Shown: positions 53,813 to 62,180, counted from the stretch's first letter. The stretch: 64,000 nt of DNA from VGBV01 sp963780395 (GCA_963780395.1 CAWABY010000012.1:25142-89141); one strand, 5' to 3'. Program-made: numbers and translations. The notes: generated by a model not told the origin, from the letters alone.

Positions 53813-54634
53813 TCATTGGTCGACCCGACCTTCGGAGATAGCCGTGGAACCGCGGTGAGGCCGTCGTGAGGCTGAGATGAGGCGGCGCTCACGGGCTTCG
53901 AAGGCGAGCAGGACAAGCGCCGGCGGCACGGTGCCCGGCAGCGAATCGAAGACCAGGAACAGCTGGTTGAACGCCTGGGCGACGACGAAAGTCGCCAGCG
54001 CTGCAATCGCCTGGGGCCGGCGCTCGGCGGCCAGGATCCCACCGACGAGGCCGGCCACGAAGTAGTCGCCGTAGTCCGTCGAGACGTCGCCGATGTCGGC
54101 GACCTGCAGCCGCGGCAGCTCGCCTGCCGGCGCAGCAGCGTTGAACTGCGCGTTCTGCTCACCGAAGAAGTCGCCGAAGATGAAGACCGCGTCGATCGTC
54201 GCCATCGCGTACACGCCCGCCTTGAGATAGATGAGGGGCGCCGCCCCTGCAAGCAGTCGTCCGGCCGTCACAACCGAGCCGACGATGAGGGCGAGCCTGC
54301 CGACCCTTCCCAGCGGATCGTCGGGCGCAACAAGCGCCGCTGCGAGCATCGGCACGACGAGGACGGCCATCCACGGCCGGGCGCCGTGCGCTGCCCAGCC
54401 GAGGGCGAGCGCGCAGGCCGGCGGCACCAGCAGCAGCGCGACCCAGGTGAGCACGTCGGCGCTCGCCGCCGCCACGGTGATCGCCACCACCGTGAGGACC
54501 ACGGAGAGAGGTGCAACCAGCGACCAGCCGCGCCCGCCGAGTCGCGCCAGCATCGGCGGCAGCCCGGCTGCGGGTAGCGCCACGCAGAGGGCCTGGGCGG
54601 CGTCGAGGACCGCGGTGTCGGTCTCGAAGTACAC
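53813..54634 (-). CDS. Nine-helix membrane protein resembling presenilin/signal-peptide-peptidase (GxGD) proteases
   Basis: A 273-residue protein with about nine hydrophobic segments. In the sixth, MATIDAVFIF carries an intramembrane Asp. In the seventh, STDYGDYFVAGLVGGIL has Gly-Asp followed by a pattern like the GxGD motif of signal peptide peptidases. The ninth contains TVPPALVLL, matching the PAL motif. The two Asp are 42 residues apart and PAL lies about 48 residues after the second, close to the spacing in signal peptide peptidase as I recall it (46 and about 50). The YD tyrosine is Ile here and GxGD is DYGD. A family A22-like intramembrane aspartyl protease is my inference. The alternative is an unrelated polytopic protein. 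The start GTG 54634 is 51 bp from the divergent operon. Confidence 0.55.
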   Translation of the reverse strand: MYFETDTAVLDAAQALCVALPAAGLPPMLARLGGRGWSLVAPLSVVLTVVAITVAAASADVLTWVALLLVPPACALALGWAAHGARPWMAVLVVPMLAAALVAPDDPLGRVGRLALIVGSVVTAGRLLAGAAPLIYLKAGVYAMATIDAVFIFGDFFGEQNAQFNAAAPAGELPRLQVADIGDVSTDYGDYFVAGLVGGILAAERRPQAIAALATFVVAQAFNQLFLVFDSLPGTVPPALVLLAFEARERRLISASRRPHRGSTAISEGRVDQ

Positions 54635-54685
54635 GGTGGACAGCGTTGCAAGCGTCGAGCGAGCGGCAGTGACATCGTTGCCCTG

Positions 54686-55132
54686 GTGAGCTCGCGGGCG
54701 AGAGTGGTTGGGCGGCGCGTGGTGGTCGTCGCCGTGGTTGCGGCGCAGGTCGGGTTCGCCGCCCGCGGCTACTTCTCCGACCACAAGGAGTTCGCCTTCC
54801 AGATGTTCCCCGAGGCGAGTACCTGGCGCGCGCACATCGTGCGGGTGACCAGCGACGGGCGGCGCGTGCCGATCGAGCAGCGCTGGTCGGGGTACAGCTG
54901 GGACGAGCTCGCTCCGAACGTGGGCCTGAGGAACCCGGGGATTCGCCACCACGCCTACGCCGGGCTCGACAACCAGCTCGCCTTCCTCGACTCGGCCCTC
55001 GACTGGGTCGCGGCCAACACCCCGCGCGACGAGGAAACCCGCTTCCTCGAAGCGAGGGTGACGGCTTGGCACAACGACGACCCACCCACCGACGAGGTCA
55101 TCCGAAGCGATGTACGAAACCGCGCCGAGTAG
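54686..55132 (+). CDS. Small membrane-anchored protein preceding an HTTM gene
   Basis: A 148-residue protein. One N-terminal helix (VVVVAVVAAQVGFAA) is followed by a soluble domain beginning RGYFSDHKEFAFQMFPEASTW with later IVRVTSDGRRVPIEQRW and a helical end. I do not recognise a named family. The gene overlaps the HTTM gene by 23 nt, so the two products are probably made in equal amounts and may work as partners. The first 51 bp upstream are shared with the divergent presenilin-like gene. Confidence 0.7.
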   Translation: MSSRARVVGRRVVVVAVVAAQVGFAARGYFSDHKEFAFQMFPEASTWRAHIVRVTSDGRRVPIEQRWSGYSWDELAPNVGLRNPGIRHHAYAGLDNQLAFLDSALDWVAANTPRDEETRFLEARVTAWHNDDPPTDEVIRSDVRNRAE

Positions 55133-56261
55133 GGTCAGCGGCCGCGACGCACCGGCGGGGGGCGGGGCGCTCGCGGCGCTCGATGAGCTTCTCGGCCGCC
55201 CGGTCAGCATGCGGTCCCTCGCCCTCCTGCGGGTGCTGGCGGGCCTGGTCGTGCTCCTTCACCTCGAGCCGTTCCTCTCCGACAGCCTCGACGGGCGGAC
55301 CTATCTGGACGCGTTCCACGAGCCATACGCGGCCTGGTATCCCGAGGTGCCGGAGGCGGCCTACATCGGCCTGCTCTGGCTGGCGGCGATCGCTGCGGTC
55401 GCAATGTCCCTCGGCCTGCTCACCCGGGTGGCGACGGCGACGACGTTCTCCCTCGTCGCATACAACCTCTTCCTATCGACCACCCACTTCCACAACAACC
55501 GTGCCTACCTGGTCATCGTCCTCGGGCTGCTGGCGGTGGCACCCTGCGGACGGGAGCTCTCACTGGATTCGTGGCTTCGCCGTCGCCGGGGCCGCCCCGC
55601 GCTCGTGCTGTCGGCTCCCGCCTGGCCTCTGTGGCTGCTCCGGTTCGAGTCCTCGGCCGTCTACGCGGCGTCCGGCCTCAGCAAGCTCCTCGATCCCGAC
55701 TGGTTCGGCGGCACGGTCACCTGGCAGCGGGTGGTCCGGGCCCGGGACGACCTCGAGGCGACGCCCCTCCCGGATTGGGCGATCTCGGTCCTCACCGACC
55801 GCGGGTTCCACAGCGGCGTCGCTCCGATGATCGTGTTCACCGAGCTGTTCATCGCAGCGGGGTTGTGGCGGCGGGGCAGCCGCTACCTGGCCGTCTGGGT
55901 CGCCGTCGCCTTCCATGTCGCGATCGAATACTCGGCGTCGGTCCAGATCTTCTCCCTGCTCGCGATCTCGGTGCTGCTCGTCTGGGCGGTGCCCTCGACC
56001 CGGGATCGATTGATCCGGATCGACCCCGGCGTCGCCCGCCACCGACGGTTGGGCGCGGCGGTGCGCGGCCTCGACTGGCTGGCCCGGTTCCGCGTCGAGC
56101 CGGCTCCGCCCGGCTCTCCGCTTGAGCTCGTGGACCGCGACGGCAGCACGCTCCACGGCGCACCAGCCGCGGCATTCGCGCTCAGCCGCCTTCCGCTGAC
56201 GGCGTGGTTCGCCCTCCCCTCTCTCCTCCTCCCCGGCGTCCGCCGAGCCCGCGAACGATGA
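55110..56261 (+). CDS. HTTM-domain protein (vitamin K-dependent gamma-carboxylase-like)
   Basis: A 383-residue protein with the horizontally transferred transmembrane (HTTM) domain: VSMRSLALLRVLAGLVVLLH at the start, then LGLLTRVATATTFSLVAYNLFLS, HFHNNRAYLVIVLGLLAVAPCG, WPLWLLRFESSAVYAASGLSKL and FHVAIEYSASVQIF. The domain is shared with animal gamma-glutamyl carboxylase, whose epoxidation of vitamin K drives carboxylation. Bacterial relatives have unknown substrates. The C-terminal 100 residues are soluble. The stop overlaps the next ATG in ATGA. Confidence 0.8.
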   Translation: MYETAPSRVSGRDAPAGGGALAALDELLGRPVSMRSLALLRVLAGLVVLLHLEPFLSDSLDGRTYLDAFHEPYAAWYPEVPEAAYIGLLWLAAIAAVAMSLGLLTRVATATTFSLVAYNLFLSTTHFHNNRAYLVIVLGLLAVAPCGRELSLDSWLRRRRGRPALVLSAPAWPLWLLRFESSAVYAASGLSKLLDPDWFGGTVTWQRVVRARDDLEATPLPDWAISVLTDRGFHSGVAPMIVFTELFIAAGLWRRGSRYLAVWVAVAFHVAIEYSASVQIFSLLAISVLLVWAVPSTRDRLIRIDPGVARHRRLGAAVRGLDWLARFRVEPAPPGSPLELVDRDGSTLHGAPAAAFALSRLPLTAWFALPSLLLPGVRRARER

Positions 56262-58036
56262 TCGCGGCTCGCCTCTGGCGGGCCGGCCTGACGCTGGCGC
56301 TGATCCTCGCCGCCTCGCTGCTGCTGGTTGCGCCGCCGGAGCGCTGCCCAACGGTGACGACGACGGAGCTCCGAGTCTCGGCGCAGTCCGCCGTCGATTG
56401 GTTCGTCCGCAACCAGGACGCCGATGGCAGCTGGCTCTACCTCTACAACGCCGAGGAGGACTCGGTCGACTCCGAGTACAACGAGGTCCGCCACGCCGGG
56501 GTGACGATGGGGCTCTATCAGGCCGCGGCGGCGGGGTTGCCGGGATCGTTGAGCTCCGCCGATCGGGGTACGCGATGGGCCCTCGACCGGTTGATCGAGC
56601 GCGATGACTGGGCCGCGCTCACCTACTCCGGCGAGGTCAAGACGGGAGCAACCGCCCTCCTCACCGCCGGTCTGGCGATTCGGCGGGAGGCCACCGGCGA
56701 CCGGCGCTATGACCCCCTGCTGGCGCGGCTCGGTCGCTTCCTCCTCGCTCAGACCGAGCCCTCGGGCGCGGTGCTCGCCTCCTACGACACGTTCGCCGAG
56801 GGGCCGGAGCCGGGCGAGTACTCCAAGTACTACACAGGGGAGGCCTACTGGGCCCTCGCCCTCCTCCACAGGGCGTTCCCGGAACAGGGTTGGGGCGAGG
56901 CGGCCGACCGGATCGGCGCCTACCTGGCAACCCGGCGTGACGAGGTCGAGGATCACTGGCCGCCGATTCCGGATCACTGGGCCGCCTACGGCGCCGCCGA
57001 AACCGTTGAGTTCCCCGAACGAAGCGGCAGCGGGCTGACCGAGGACGAGGCGGAATACGCGCGCCAGCAGGCCGAACTCTTCGGTCCCCAGGCACGGTGG
57101 GTCGCCCAGCGCTACGGACCGTGGGGCGAGCTGGTGCGGGGCAGCTACACGCCCCGCGGCGGCGGATACGGCGTCATCAGCGAGGCCCTGACCGGATGGT
57201 GGCTTGCCGCTCAGAGGGAGCCCCAGCTGGACGGCCTGCGAGAGCCCGTCGCCGAACGTGCAACCTGCATCGCCGGGCTGGCGATGGAGGCGCAATCCGA
57301 CGACGGGGACGCGCAGGACGCCGCCCGGCCAGAGCGGGTCGAGGGCGCCTGGTTCCTCGACGGCGAGACCCGGATGGACGACCAGCAGCACGCGCTGGCC
57401 GGGCTGCTGCGGACGATCCCGATCGTCGAGGCGAGCGAACGGCCAGACGGCATCTCCGGGCCCGGCGACGACGCGCCGTCGGCCTGGCTGTGGGCCGCGG
57501 TGCTGCTGCTGGCGCTGAACCCGGTGCGGGCATCGTTCGCGGTCCCGCGCGCCGGGCGGTCGCCGCGGAACGTCCTCGGCGTTGCCGCCGCCGGCGGGGC
57601 GATCGGCGGGCTCGCGGTCTGTACAGCCGCGGCCGTCGGGACCCCGCTGCTCGAGGCACTCGACGTCAGTGAGCCCTCGTTCCGAACCGCTGCCGGAGTC
57701 GTCGCGGCCCTCGCGGGCGCCGTCGACGTGTTCCGCAGACCGCCCCCGCCCGAGCCCGCCCTGGCCGGCTGGCGCGCAGCGCTCGTCCCCGTCGCGATCC
57801 CAGCGGTCGCCCGTCCCGCCCTGCTGGTGGTGGCGCTGGGAGCGGGCGCAGACCAGGGCGTGCTCGTCGCCGCCGCCGCGATGGCCGCTGGGGTAGCTCT
57901 CCTGGCCGGGCTGGTGGCCGCGGCGCCCACCGAGGGCACCGGGGGCCGGGTCCTACGCTGGGTGAGCCGGCTGCTGGCGGCCGCGCTCGTCGCAGGCGGG
58001 GTGCTCCTCGCCCTCGACGGGATCATGGCCGTCTAG
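56258..58036 (+). CDS. Extracytoplasmic alpha/alpha-toroid domain fused to a six-helix membrane domain
   Basis: A 592-residue protein. A signal-anchor (LTLALILAASLLLVA) is followed by about 370 residues of helical-toroid character (AVDWFVRNQDADGSWLYLY, GVTMGLYQAAAAG, KTGATALLTAGLAI, YTGEAYWALALLH). This pattern is seen in thioredoxin-domain glycosidase and terpene-cyclase-like barrels. About six helices follow, with NPVRASFAVPRAGRSPRNVLG and LDVSEPSFRTAAGVVAALAGAVDVF, which faintly recall MarC proteins. I cannot assign an activity. It is the last gene of the 54686-58036 operon (4-nt overlap), probably a membrane complex with the HTTM protein. Confidence 0.7.
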   Translation: MIAARLWRAGLTLALILAASLLLVAPPERCPTVTTTELRVSAQSAVDWFVRNQDADGSWLYLYNAEEDSVDSEYNEVRHAGVTMGLYQAAAAGLPGSLSSADRGTRWALDRLIERDDWAALTYSGEVKTGATALLTAGLAIRREATGDRRYDPLLARLGRFLLAQTEPSGAVLASYDTFAEGPEPGEYSKYYTGEAYWALALLHRAFPEQGWGEAADRIGAYLATRRDEVEDHWPPIPDHWAAYGAAETVEFPERSGSGLTEDEAEYARQQAELFGPQARWVAQRYGPWGELVRGSYTPRGGGYGVISEALTGWWLAAQREPQLDGLREPVAERATCIAGLAMEAQSDDGDAQDAARPERVEGAWFLDGETRMDDQQHALAGLLRTIPIVEASERPDGISGPGDDAPSAWLWAAVLLLALNPVRASFAVPRAGRSPRNVLGVAAAGGAIGGLAVCTAAAVGTPLLEALDVSEPSFRTAAGVVAALAGAVDVFRRPPPPEPALAGWRAALVPVAIPAVARPALLVVALGAGADQGVLVAAAAMAAGVALLAGLVAAAPTEGTGGRVLRWVSRLLAAALVAGGVLLALDGIMAV

Positions 58037-58086
58037 GACGAACACACTGAAGAACGGGCCGCTGAACGCTTGCACTTTCTCTTTGG

Positions 58087-58413
58087 CTAGGTAGTCCGCT
58101 GCGTTTGCTGTCGGGCCGGACCCCGCGCGTCCTCGCCCAGAAGCACTTCGAGCAGATCGCCAATCCTCCTCTGCTCCGTCTCCTGCGTGAGCGGATGGCG
58201 TAAGGGCAGCTCGGGCTTCACCGTGTAGACGTTTCGCCTGCCAATTCGCTCGCGAACGACGTAGCCGTCATCGACCAGTTCCGAGAGGATCCGATGGGCG
58301 CTTCGCTCCGTGATCCCTACCGTCTGGGCGATATCACGCAGGCGAATGCCCGGGTCGTACGCAACGCAGAGCAGGACTTGAGCGTGGTTCGTGAGGAATT
58401 GGTACTGGGGCAT
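58087..58413 (-). CDS. Winged-helix transcriptional regulator
   Basis: A 108-residue protein of MarR/ArsR-like fold: PQYQFLTNHAQVLLCVA, the recognition helix ITERSAHRILSELVDDG and the wing VVRERIGRRNVYTV. No metal-binding cysteines. ATG 58413 has GGAG upstream and fits the usual family start; ATG 58449 would add 12 residues. It faces the gene at 58559 across the AT-rich region 58450-58558, where it probably binds. Confidence 0.8.
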   Translation of the reverse strand: MPQYQFLTNHAQVLLCVAYDPGIRLRDIAQTVGITERSAHRILSELVDDGYVVRERIGRRNVYTVKPELPLRHPLTQETEQRRIGDLLEVLLGEDARGPARQQTQRTT

Positions 58414-58475
58414 CTCATTTGCTCCGGTCGCCGGGGCGAGCCTGAACATGATAAAGGTAAGGAGTATCTGGCCTT

Positions 58476-58549
58476 ATATCACTAGATATGGATAACATGA
58501 TATACTGTTCATCCAAGGTTGATTGCTGACCTAATCGACTTATCGGAGG
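58476..58549 (+). promoter_or_regulatory. AT-rich promoter/operator region for the 90-residue protein
   Basis: The dyad ATATC-ACTA-GATAT (58476-58489) precedes a consensus -10 hexamer TATACT (58501-58506) and the ribosome site GGAGG (58545-58549). No TTGACA-like -35 lies at the usual distance, which suggests dependence on an activator or repression at the dyad. It is the most AT-rich stretch of the window. Confidence 0.55.
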
Positions 58550-58558
58550 TACTGGCTT

Positions 58559-58831
58559 ATGCATGTAGTGGTGCAGCACCGGATCAGCGATCCGGAGAAG
58601 TTCTTCTCGATGGACGCCGAAGAGGTTTCTGGAGGGGGGCCCACCGGTGTCCGGGGGGTCCAGTTCTATCCATCACAGGACGAGACGGTGGCCGTCTGCC
58701 TGTGGCAGGCGGATTCGATCGACGCGATCCGTGACTACCTCGACCCGGCAACCGCCGGCGCGAGTGAGAACACGTATTTCGAGGTCGATGGGGACCGTGC
58801 GATGGGCCTTCCGGAGACAGCCGCGGCCTAA
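58559..58831 (+). CDS. 90-residue protein of unknown function (likely ferredoxin-like fold)
   Basis: The sequence VVVQHRISDPEKFFSMDAEEV, then GVRGVQFYPSQDETVAVCLWQADSIDAIRDYLD and NTYFEVDGDRAMGLP shows a beta-alpha-beta-beta-alpha-beta pattern common in small dimeric alpha/beta-barrel proteins. There is one Cys. It has its own promoter and a strong terminator (58850-58881), so it is a single-gene unit, probably controlled by the adjacent winged-helix protein. No named family can be given. Confidence 0.75.
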   Translation: MHVVVQHRISDPEKFFSMDAEEVSGGGPTGVRGVQFYPSQDETVAVCLWQADSIDAIRDYLDPATAGASENTYFEVDGDRAMGLPETAAA

Positions 58832-58849
58832 TACGGCTGCAGCAAGCGT

Positions 58850-58881
58850 GACCAAGGGCCCTCAAATGAGGGCCCTTGGTC
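58850..58881 (+). terminator. Strong rho-independent terminator
   Basis: A perfect 14-bp stem (GACCAAGGGCCCTC) with loop AAAT, followed by TTTCC, 19 nt after the stop of the 90-residue gene. Nothing else is seen in 58882-58992. Confidence 0.85.
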
Positions 58882-58992
58882 TTTCCGGTCAGCGCATCGA
58901 CGGCACCACCGGCACCGTCGAGATCCTGGCCCGCGCGTCCGGATAGGGAGGCGCCAAGCGCCGCGACAGGAGGTCCTCACGGACCCAGGCGC

Positions 58993-60363
58993 TTACTTGG
59001 CGACCCGGATCAGCTTCTTGTTGACGAACTCGTCCATGCCGTAGGGGCCCAGCTCCCGGCCGAAGCCGGAGCGCTTGACGCCGCCGAATGGCAGCTCCGC
59101 CCCGTCCAGGCCGACGCCGTTCACGAACACCATCCCCGTGTCGAGGCTGTTCGCGACGCGCGTTGCCTGCTCGGAGTCGTCCGTGAAGACAAAGGAGCCC
59201 AGGCCGAACGGCGTGTCGTTCGCAAGCTCGATGGCCTCCTCCTCGGAGCCGACCTTGTATACGGCCGCGACGGGCCCGAAGAACTCCTCGCGGTAGGCGT
59301 CGTTGTCGGGCGTGATTCCGGTCAGCACGGTGGTCGGGAAGAAGTTGTCCTTCCGCTCCCCTCCGACCACGACCTCCGCGCCGCCCTTGACCGCGCGGTC
59401 GAGCTGATCCTGCAGACGCTCGGCGGCGGTCGCGGACGACAGGGGGCCGATCTCGGTGTCGTCGGCCGTCGGGTCCCCCGGCTCGGCCTCCTTCATCTTC
59501 GCGCTGAACTTCTCCAGGAAGTCGTCGTACAGGTCGTCCGCCACGATGAACCGCTTGGCGGCGTTGCACGACTGGCCCGTGTTGTCCAGGCGGGCGTCGA
59601 TGGCGGCCTGCACGGCCTCGTCCAGGTCACCGGTCTTCAGCAGGATGAACGGGTCCGAGCCGCCGAGCTCGAGCACGACCTTCTTCAGGTTGCGGCCCGC
59701 GATCTCGGCGACAGCCGCGCCGGCACGCTCGGAGCCGGTCAGCGAGACGCCGCGGACGCGGGGGTCGGCGATCATCTCCGCGATCTGGTCGTTGGACGCG
59801 AGGATCGTCTGGAAGGCGCCCTCGGGGAAGCCGGCGTCGTCGTACATCTTCTGCATCGCCTCGGCCGACTCGGGGCACTGCGGCGCCGGCTTCAGCAGGA
59901 TCGTGTTGCCGACGATCAGGTTGGGGCCGGCGAAGCGGGCCACCTGGTAGTAGGGGAAGTTCCAGGGCATGATCCCGATCAGCGGCCCCATCGAGGTCCT
60001 GCGGATCAGGGCGGAGCCCTCGCCGGCCAGCAGGTCGATCGGCTCATCCGCCAGGAACTTCTCGGCGTTGTCGGCGTAGTAGCCGTAGATGTCGACGCAG
60101 AAATCGACCTCGCCCAGGGCCTGCTCCATGGGCTTGCCCATCTCCTTGACCGCGATGGCGGCGAGCTCCTCCCGCCTCTCGCCGTGGAAGTCCGCGACCT
60201 TCTGGATCAGGCCGGCACGGTCGGCGACGGAGGTCGTCTGGGACCACTCGGCGTGCGCCTTCTCGGCCGCCGCGATCGCCGCGGAGATGTCCGCGTCGGA
60301 GGCCTCCGGGTACTCCTTGACCTGCTCACCCGTCGCCGGGTTGACGACCGCGTAGCTGCTCAT
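58993..60363 (-). CDS. NAD(P)-dependent succinate-semialdehyde dehydrogenase family protein
   Basis: A 456-residue aldehyde dehydrogenase. Motifs are IMPWNFPYYQVARF, the cofactor loop LTGSERAGAAVAEIAG, the catalytic base in LELGGSDPF, the nucleophile in GQSCNAAKRF, and EEFFGPVAAVYKV. The length and the start SSYAVVNPATGEQVKEYP fit the GabD-like branch that oxidises succinate semialdehyde to succinate. It stands alone in its transcript; amine oxidases in the same window could feed aldehydes to it (inference). Confidence 0.85.
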   Translation of the reverse strand: MSSYAVVNPATGEQVKEYPEASDADISAAIAAAEKAHAEWSQTTSVADRAGLIQKVADFHGERREELAAIAVKEMGKPMEQALGEVDFCVDIYGYYADNAEKFLADEPIDLLAGEGSALIRRTSMGPLIGIMPWNFPYYQVARFAGPNLIVGNTILLKPAPQCPESAEAMQKMYDDAGFPEGAFQTILASNDQIAEMIADPRVRGVSLTGSERAGAAVAEIAGRNLKKVVLELGGSDPFILLKTGDLDEAVQAAIDARLDNTGQSCNAAKRFIVADDLYDDFLEKFSAKMKEAEPGDPTADDTEIGPLSSATAAERLQDQLDRAVKGGAEVVVGGERKDNFFPTTVLTGITPDNDAYREEFFGPVAAVYKVGSEEEAIELANDTPFGLGSFVFTDDSEQATRVANSLDTGMVFVNGVGLDGAELPFGGVKRSGFGRELGPYGMDEFVNKKLIRVAK

Positions 60364-60526
60364 CTCTTCACTCCTCCTGTCGGCACGGCGCGCGCGCCAC
60401 TTGGTTTTCTGAATGAAGCTTCAGACTAACTGGCGCGGCCTGCTCGTTCGGAGCGGCGGCACTGGGAGCGGCTCGGCGCAGCCCCCATAGAGTGTCCGCA
60501 GGGCAGTCCTACCAGGAAGGAGCACC

Positions 60527-61087
60527 ATGAGGAGGCTTAATCGCGTCCCGTCACCCGGGACCGTGATTGCGGTGATTGCGCTGACCGTCGCGCTGGGCGG
60601 CACCGCCTACGCGGTGAAGAAGATCGGCACCAAGCAGCTCAAGGCCAACGCCGTGACCAAGAAGAAGATCGCCGACAACGCCGTGACCAGCAAGAAGATC
60701 GCCGCTGGGGCGGTCACGCGAGGCAAGCTGGAGGCCGGTCAGCAGACCGCCTGGGCGCTGGTCAACGGAACTGGGACCGGCAGCATCGTCGCGCAGTCGG
60801 GCGGCGTCAGCACGGTCGCAGGGCTCGGCGGCGGCTCTTACTTCGTCAAGTTCCCGTTTGCGCTGCCGGGGCATGCGATCGTCGGGAACGTTCAGTCGGC
60901 CCAGGGCGGCGGCGAAATGGCGACCGGCATCTGCGGCAACCCGGTCCCGTCCGCCGGCGTGGAGCAGCTGTTCTGCAATACGACCAGCCCGGCGGACAAC
61001 AACACGTCGGTCGCGCGGATCGAGACCCTGAACAGCGCCGGAGCAGCGACGACGAAGAACTTCTACGTCGCCGTCCTGCCCAAGTAA
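60527..61087 (+). CDS. Exported protein with 'ALGGTAYA' leader and KKI/NAVT repeats
   Basis: A 186-residue protein. The leader PGTVIAVIALTVALGGTAYAVK is the actinobacterial export signal also seen at 21178. It is followed by four short repeats (QLKANAVTKKKI, ADNAVTSKKI, AAGAVTRGKL), the type that precedes beta-rich C-terminal domains in Thermoleophilia surface proteins. The last 110 residues are beta-rich with two cysteines (ICGNP, LFCNTT). Function unknown. GAAGGAGC precedes the ATG. Confidence 0.75.
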   Translation: MRRLNRVPSPGTVIAVIALTVALGGTAYAVKKIGTKQLKANAVTKKKIADNAVTSKKIAAGAVTRGKLEAGQQTAWALVNGTGTGSIVAQSGGVSTVAGLGGGSYFVKFPFALPGHAIVGNVQSAQGGGEMATGICGNPVPSAGVEQLFCNTTSPADNNTSVARIETLNSAGAATTKNFYVAVLPK

Positions 61088-61103
61088 CCCCGACACCGGC
61101 TCG

Positions 61104-61131
61104 GCCGGCGGCGCCTTCGCGGGCCGCCGGC
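61104..61131 (+). terminator. Hairpin after the exported protein gene
   Basis: A 9-bp stem (GCCGGCGGC/GCCGCCGGC) with a 10-nt loop, 16 nt after the stop; no T-run. Confidence 0.45.
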
Positions 61132-61188
61132 TGAGGCGCGGACACGCCGCCCTCCTCAGCGCCATTCGTCGCGCGGGATTTGTTGCCC

Positions 61189-61440
61189 CTAGGCCACGAG
61201 CCTCTCGGCGCGCAGCTCAAAGGGCCCGGCGTTGAGCCCTCGGTAGCTCTCGTCGTCGACCCAGTGGAGCCAGGCCTCCCGCGCTGCGACCTGATCGCCC
61301 GCGGCCCGGAGCTCGACACGAGCGCCTAGCTCGGTCGAGGTGCCGATGGCGGCGTCGTGACGCTGGCTCAACCGGTCCTGCTCGGCCAGCACAGCCTCCA
61401 GCCGCTGTACCGCGCTGTCGTGCTCTTCACTTCTAGTCAT
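61189..61440 (-). CDS. Short hypothetical protein
   Basis: An 83-residue soluble protein. The first 45 residues are a charged helix (DSAVQRLEAVLAEQDRLSQRHDAAI) that could form a coiled coil. The rest (REAWLHWVDDESYRGLNAGPFELRAERL) is mixed. No family recognised. Codon use fits its neighbours and an ATG is present, but the coding call rests on that alone. Confidence 0.5.
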   Translation of the reverse strand: MTRSEEHDSAVQRLEAVLAEQDRLSQRHDAAIGTSTELGARVELRAAGDQVAAREAWLHWVDDESYRGLNAGPFELRAERLVA

Positions 61441-61799
61441 GGTGGCAAGCCTTTCGTCCCTCTGGTGGGTCCGCGCGGAAAGTGGAGGGCCAGAACCCGA
61501 GCGGTCAATCAGATGGAGACGAAGCCACCGGGTCGGTGGGGTATCGCCCTTAGAGGTACAGCACCGACCCCGCAGTCAAAACCAGTAGCCCCCACCTCGC
61601 GCCTCGTGGCGCTTGAGCCGCGCCGTCGGTGGCATTCCGGTCGGGGTTGAGCATTCTGGCCGCAGGGCCAGCCGCAACTGACACTACTCCTATTGCGTGC
61701 GGTTGTGTAGAAGCTCGAAAGCCGGCTACTGGCAGGGGGCCGCATAAGTGTTGACGGTCGAGGTGTCCCTGCGTGGCTGGGTCGATTGGGAGCGCATTT
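61441..61799. other. Gene-free stretch upstream of the ars operon
   Basis: About 360 bp with no convincing gene. It is slightly richer in A and T towards the right end. Short open frames exist on the minus strand but show no domain, no ribosome site and no codon bias. No tRNA-like or transposon-end structure was recognised. Confidence 0.5.
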
Positions 61800-61814
61800 A
61801 TCAATTCAATTGAT
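61800..61814. promoter_or_regulatory. ArsR-type operator
   Basis: ATCAATT-C-AATTGAT is a perfect 7-bp inverted repeat 12 nt before the arsR ATG. AT-rich 'ATCAA...TTGAT' dyads are typical ArsR/SmtB operators, so ArsR probably represses the three-gene operon until arsenite binds. Confidence 0.75.
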
Positions 61815-61826
61815 ATACGTAGATTG

Positions 61827-62180
61827 ATGGCCGTCGATCTGGAGCTGGCTCCGAAGCAAAAGCGCCCCGCGGGCCAGCCCTGCTGCGAGCCCGTCGTCTA
61901 CCCCGACATCGAGCGCGAGCAGGCCGAGCGCCTCGCCGCCGTCGCCAAGGCCCTCGGCGACCCGATTCGGATGCAGCTCGTCGACGTGCTGCGCAAGCAC
62001 GCCGGCAAGGTCTGCGTCTGCGAGCTCGTCCCCCTCTTTGACCTCTCCCAGCCGACGATCTCGCACCACTTGAAGGTCCTCCGCGAGGCCGGGATCGTCG
62101 GCTCAGAGCGGAAGGGCCTCTGGGCCTACTACTACGTCCATCCCGAGGCTCTTGAGGAGATCAGCGCATGGCTGAGCTAG
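61827..62180 (+). CDS. arsR: Arsenite-responsive ArsR repressor
   Basis: A 117-residue repressor. The core is ERLAAVAKALGDPIRMQLVDVL, the metal-site helix VCVCELVPLF and the recognition helix SQPTISHHLKVLREAG, ending in the wing ERKGLWAYYYV. The CVC pair with the N-terminal CC (GQPCCEPV) could bind As(III). ATG 61827 is used; the longer frame upstream would run through the operator. The stop overlaps arsM by 13 nt. Confidence 0.9.
   Translation: MAVDLELAPKQKRPAGQPCCEPVVYPDIEREQAERLAAVAKALGDPIRMQLVDVLRKHAGKVCVCELVPLFDLSQPTISHHLKVLREAGIVGSERKGLWAYYYVHPEALEEISAWLS

Noticed and set aside
61441..61799. Remnant of an integrated element or attachment site beside the ars operon
   Set aside because: No integrase, tRNA gene or direct repeats could be recognised; the short minus-strand frames there look non-coding.
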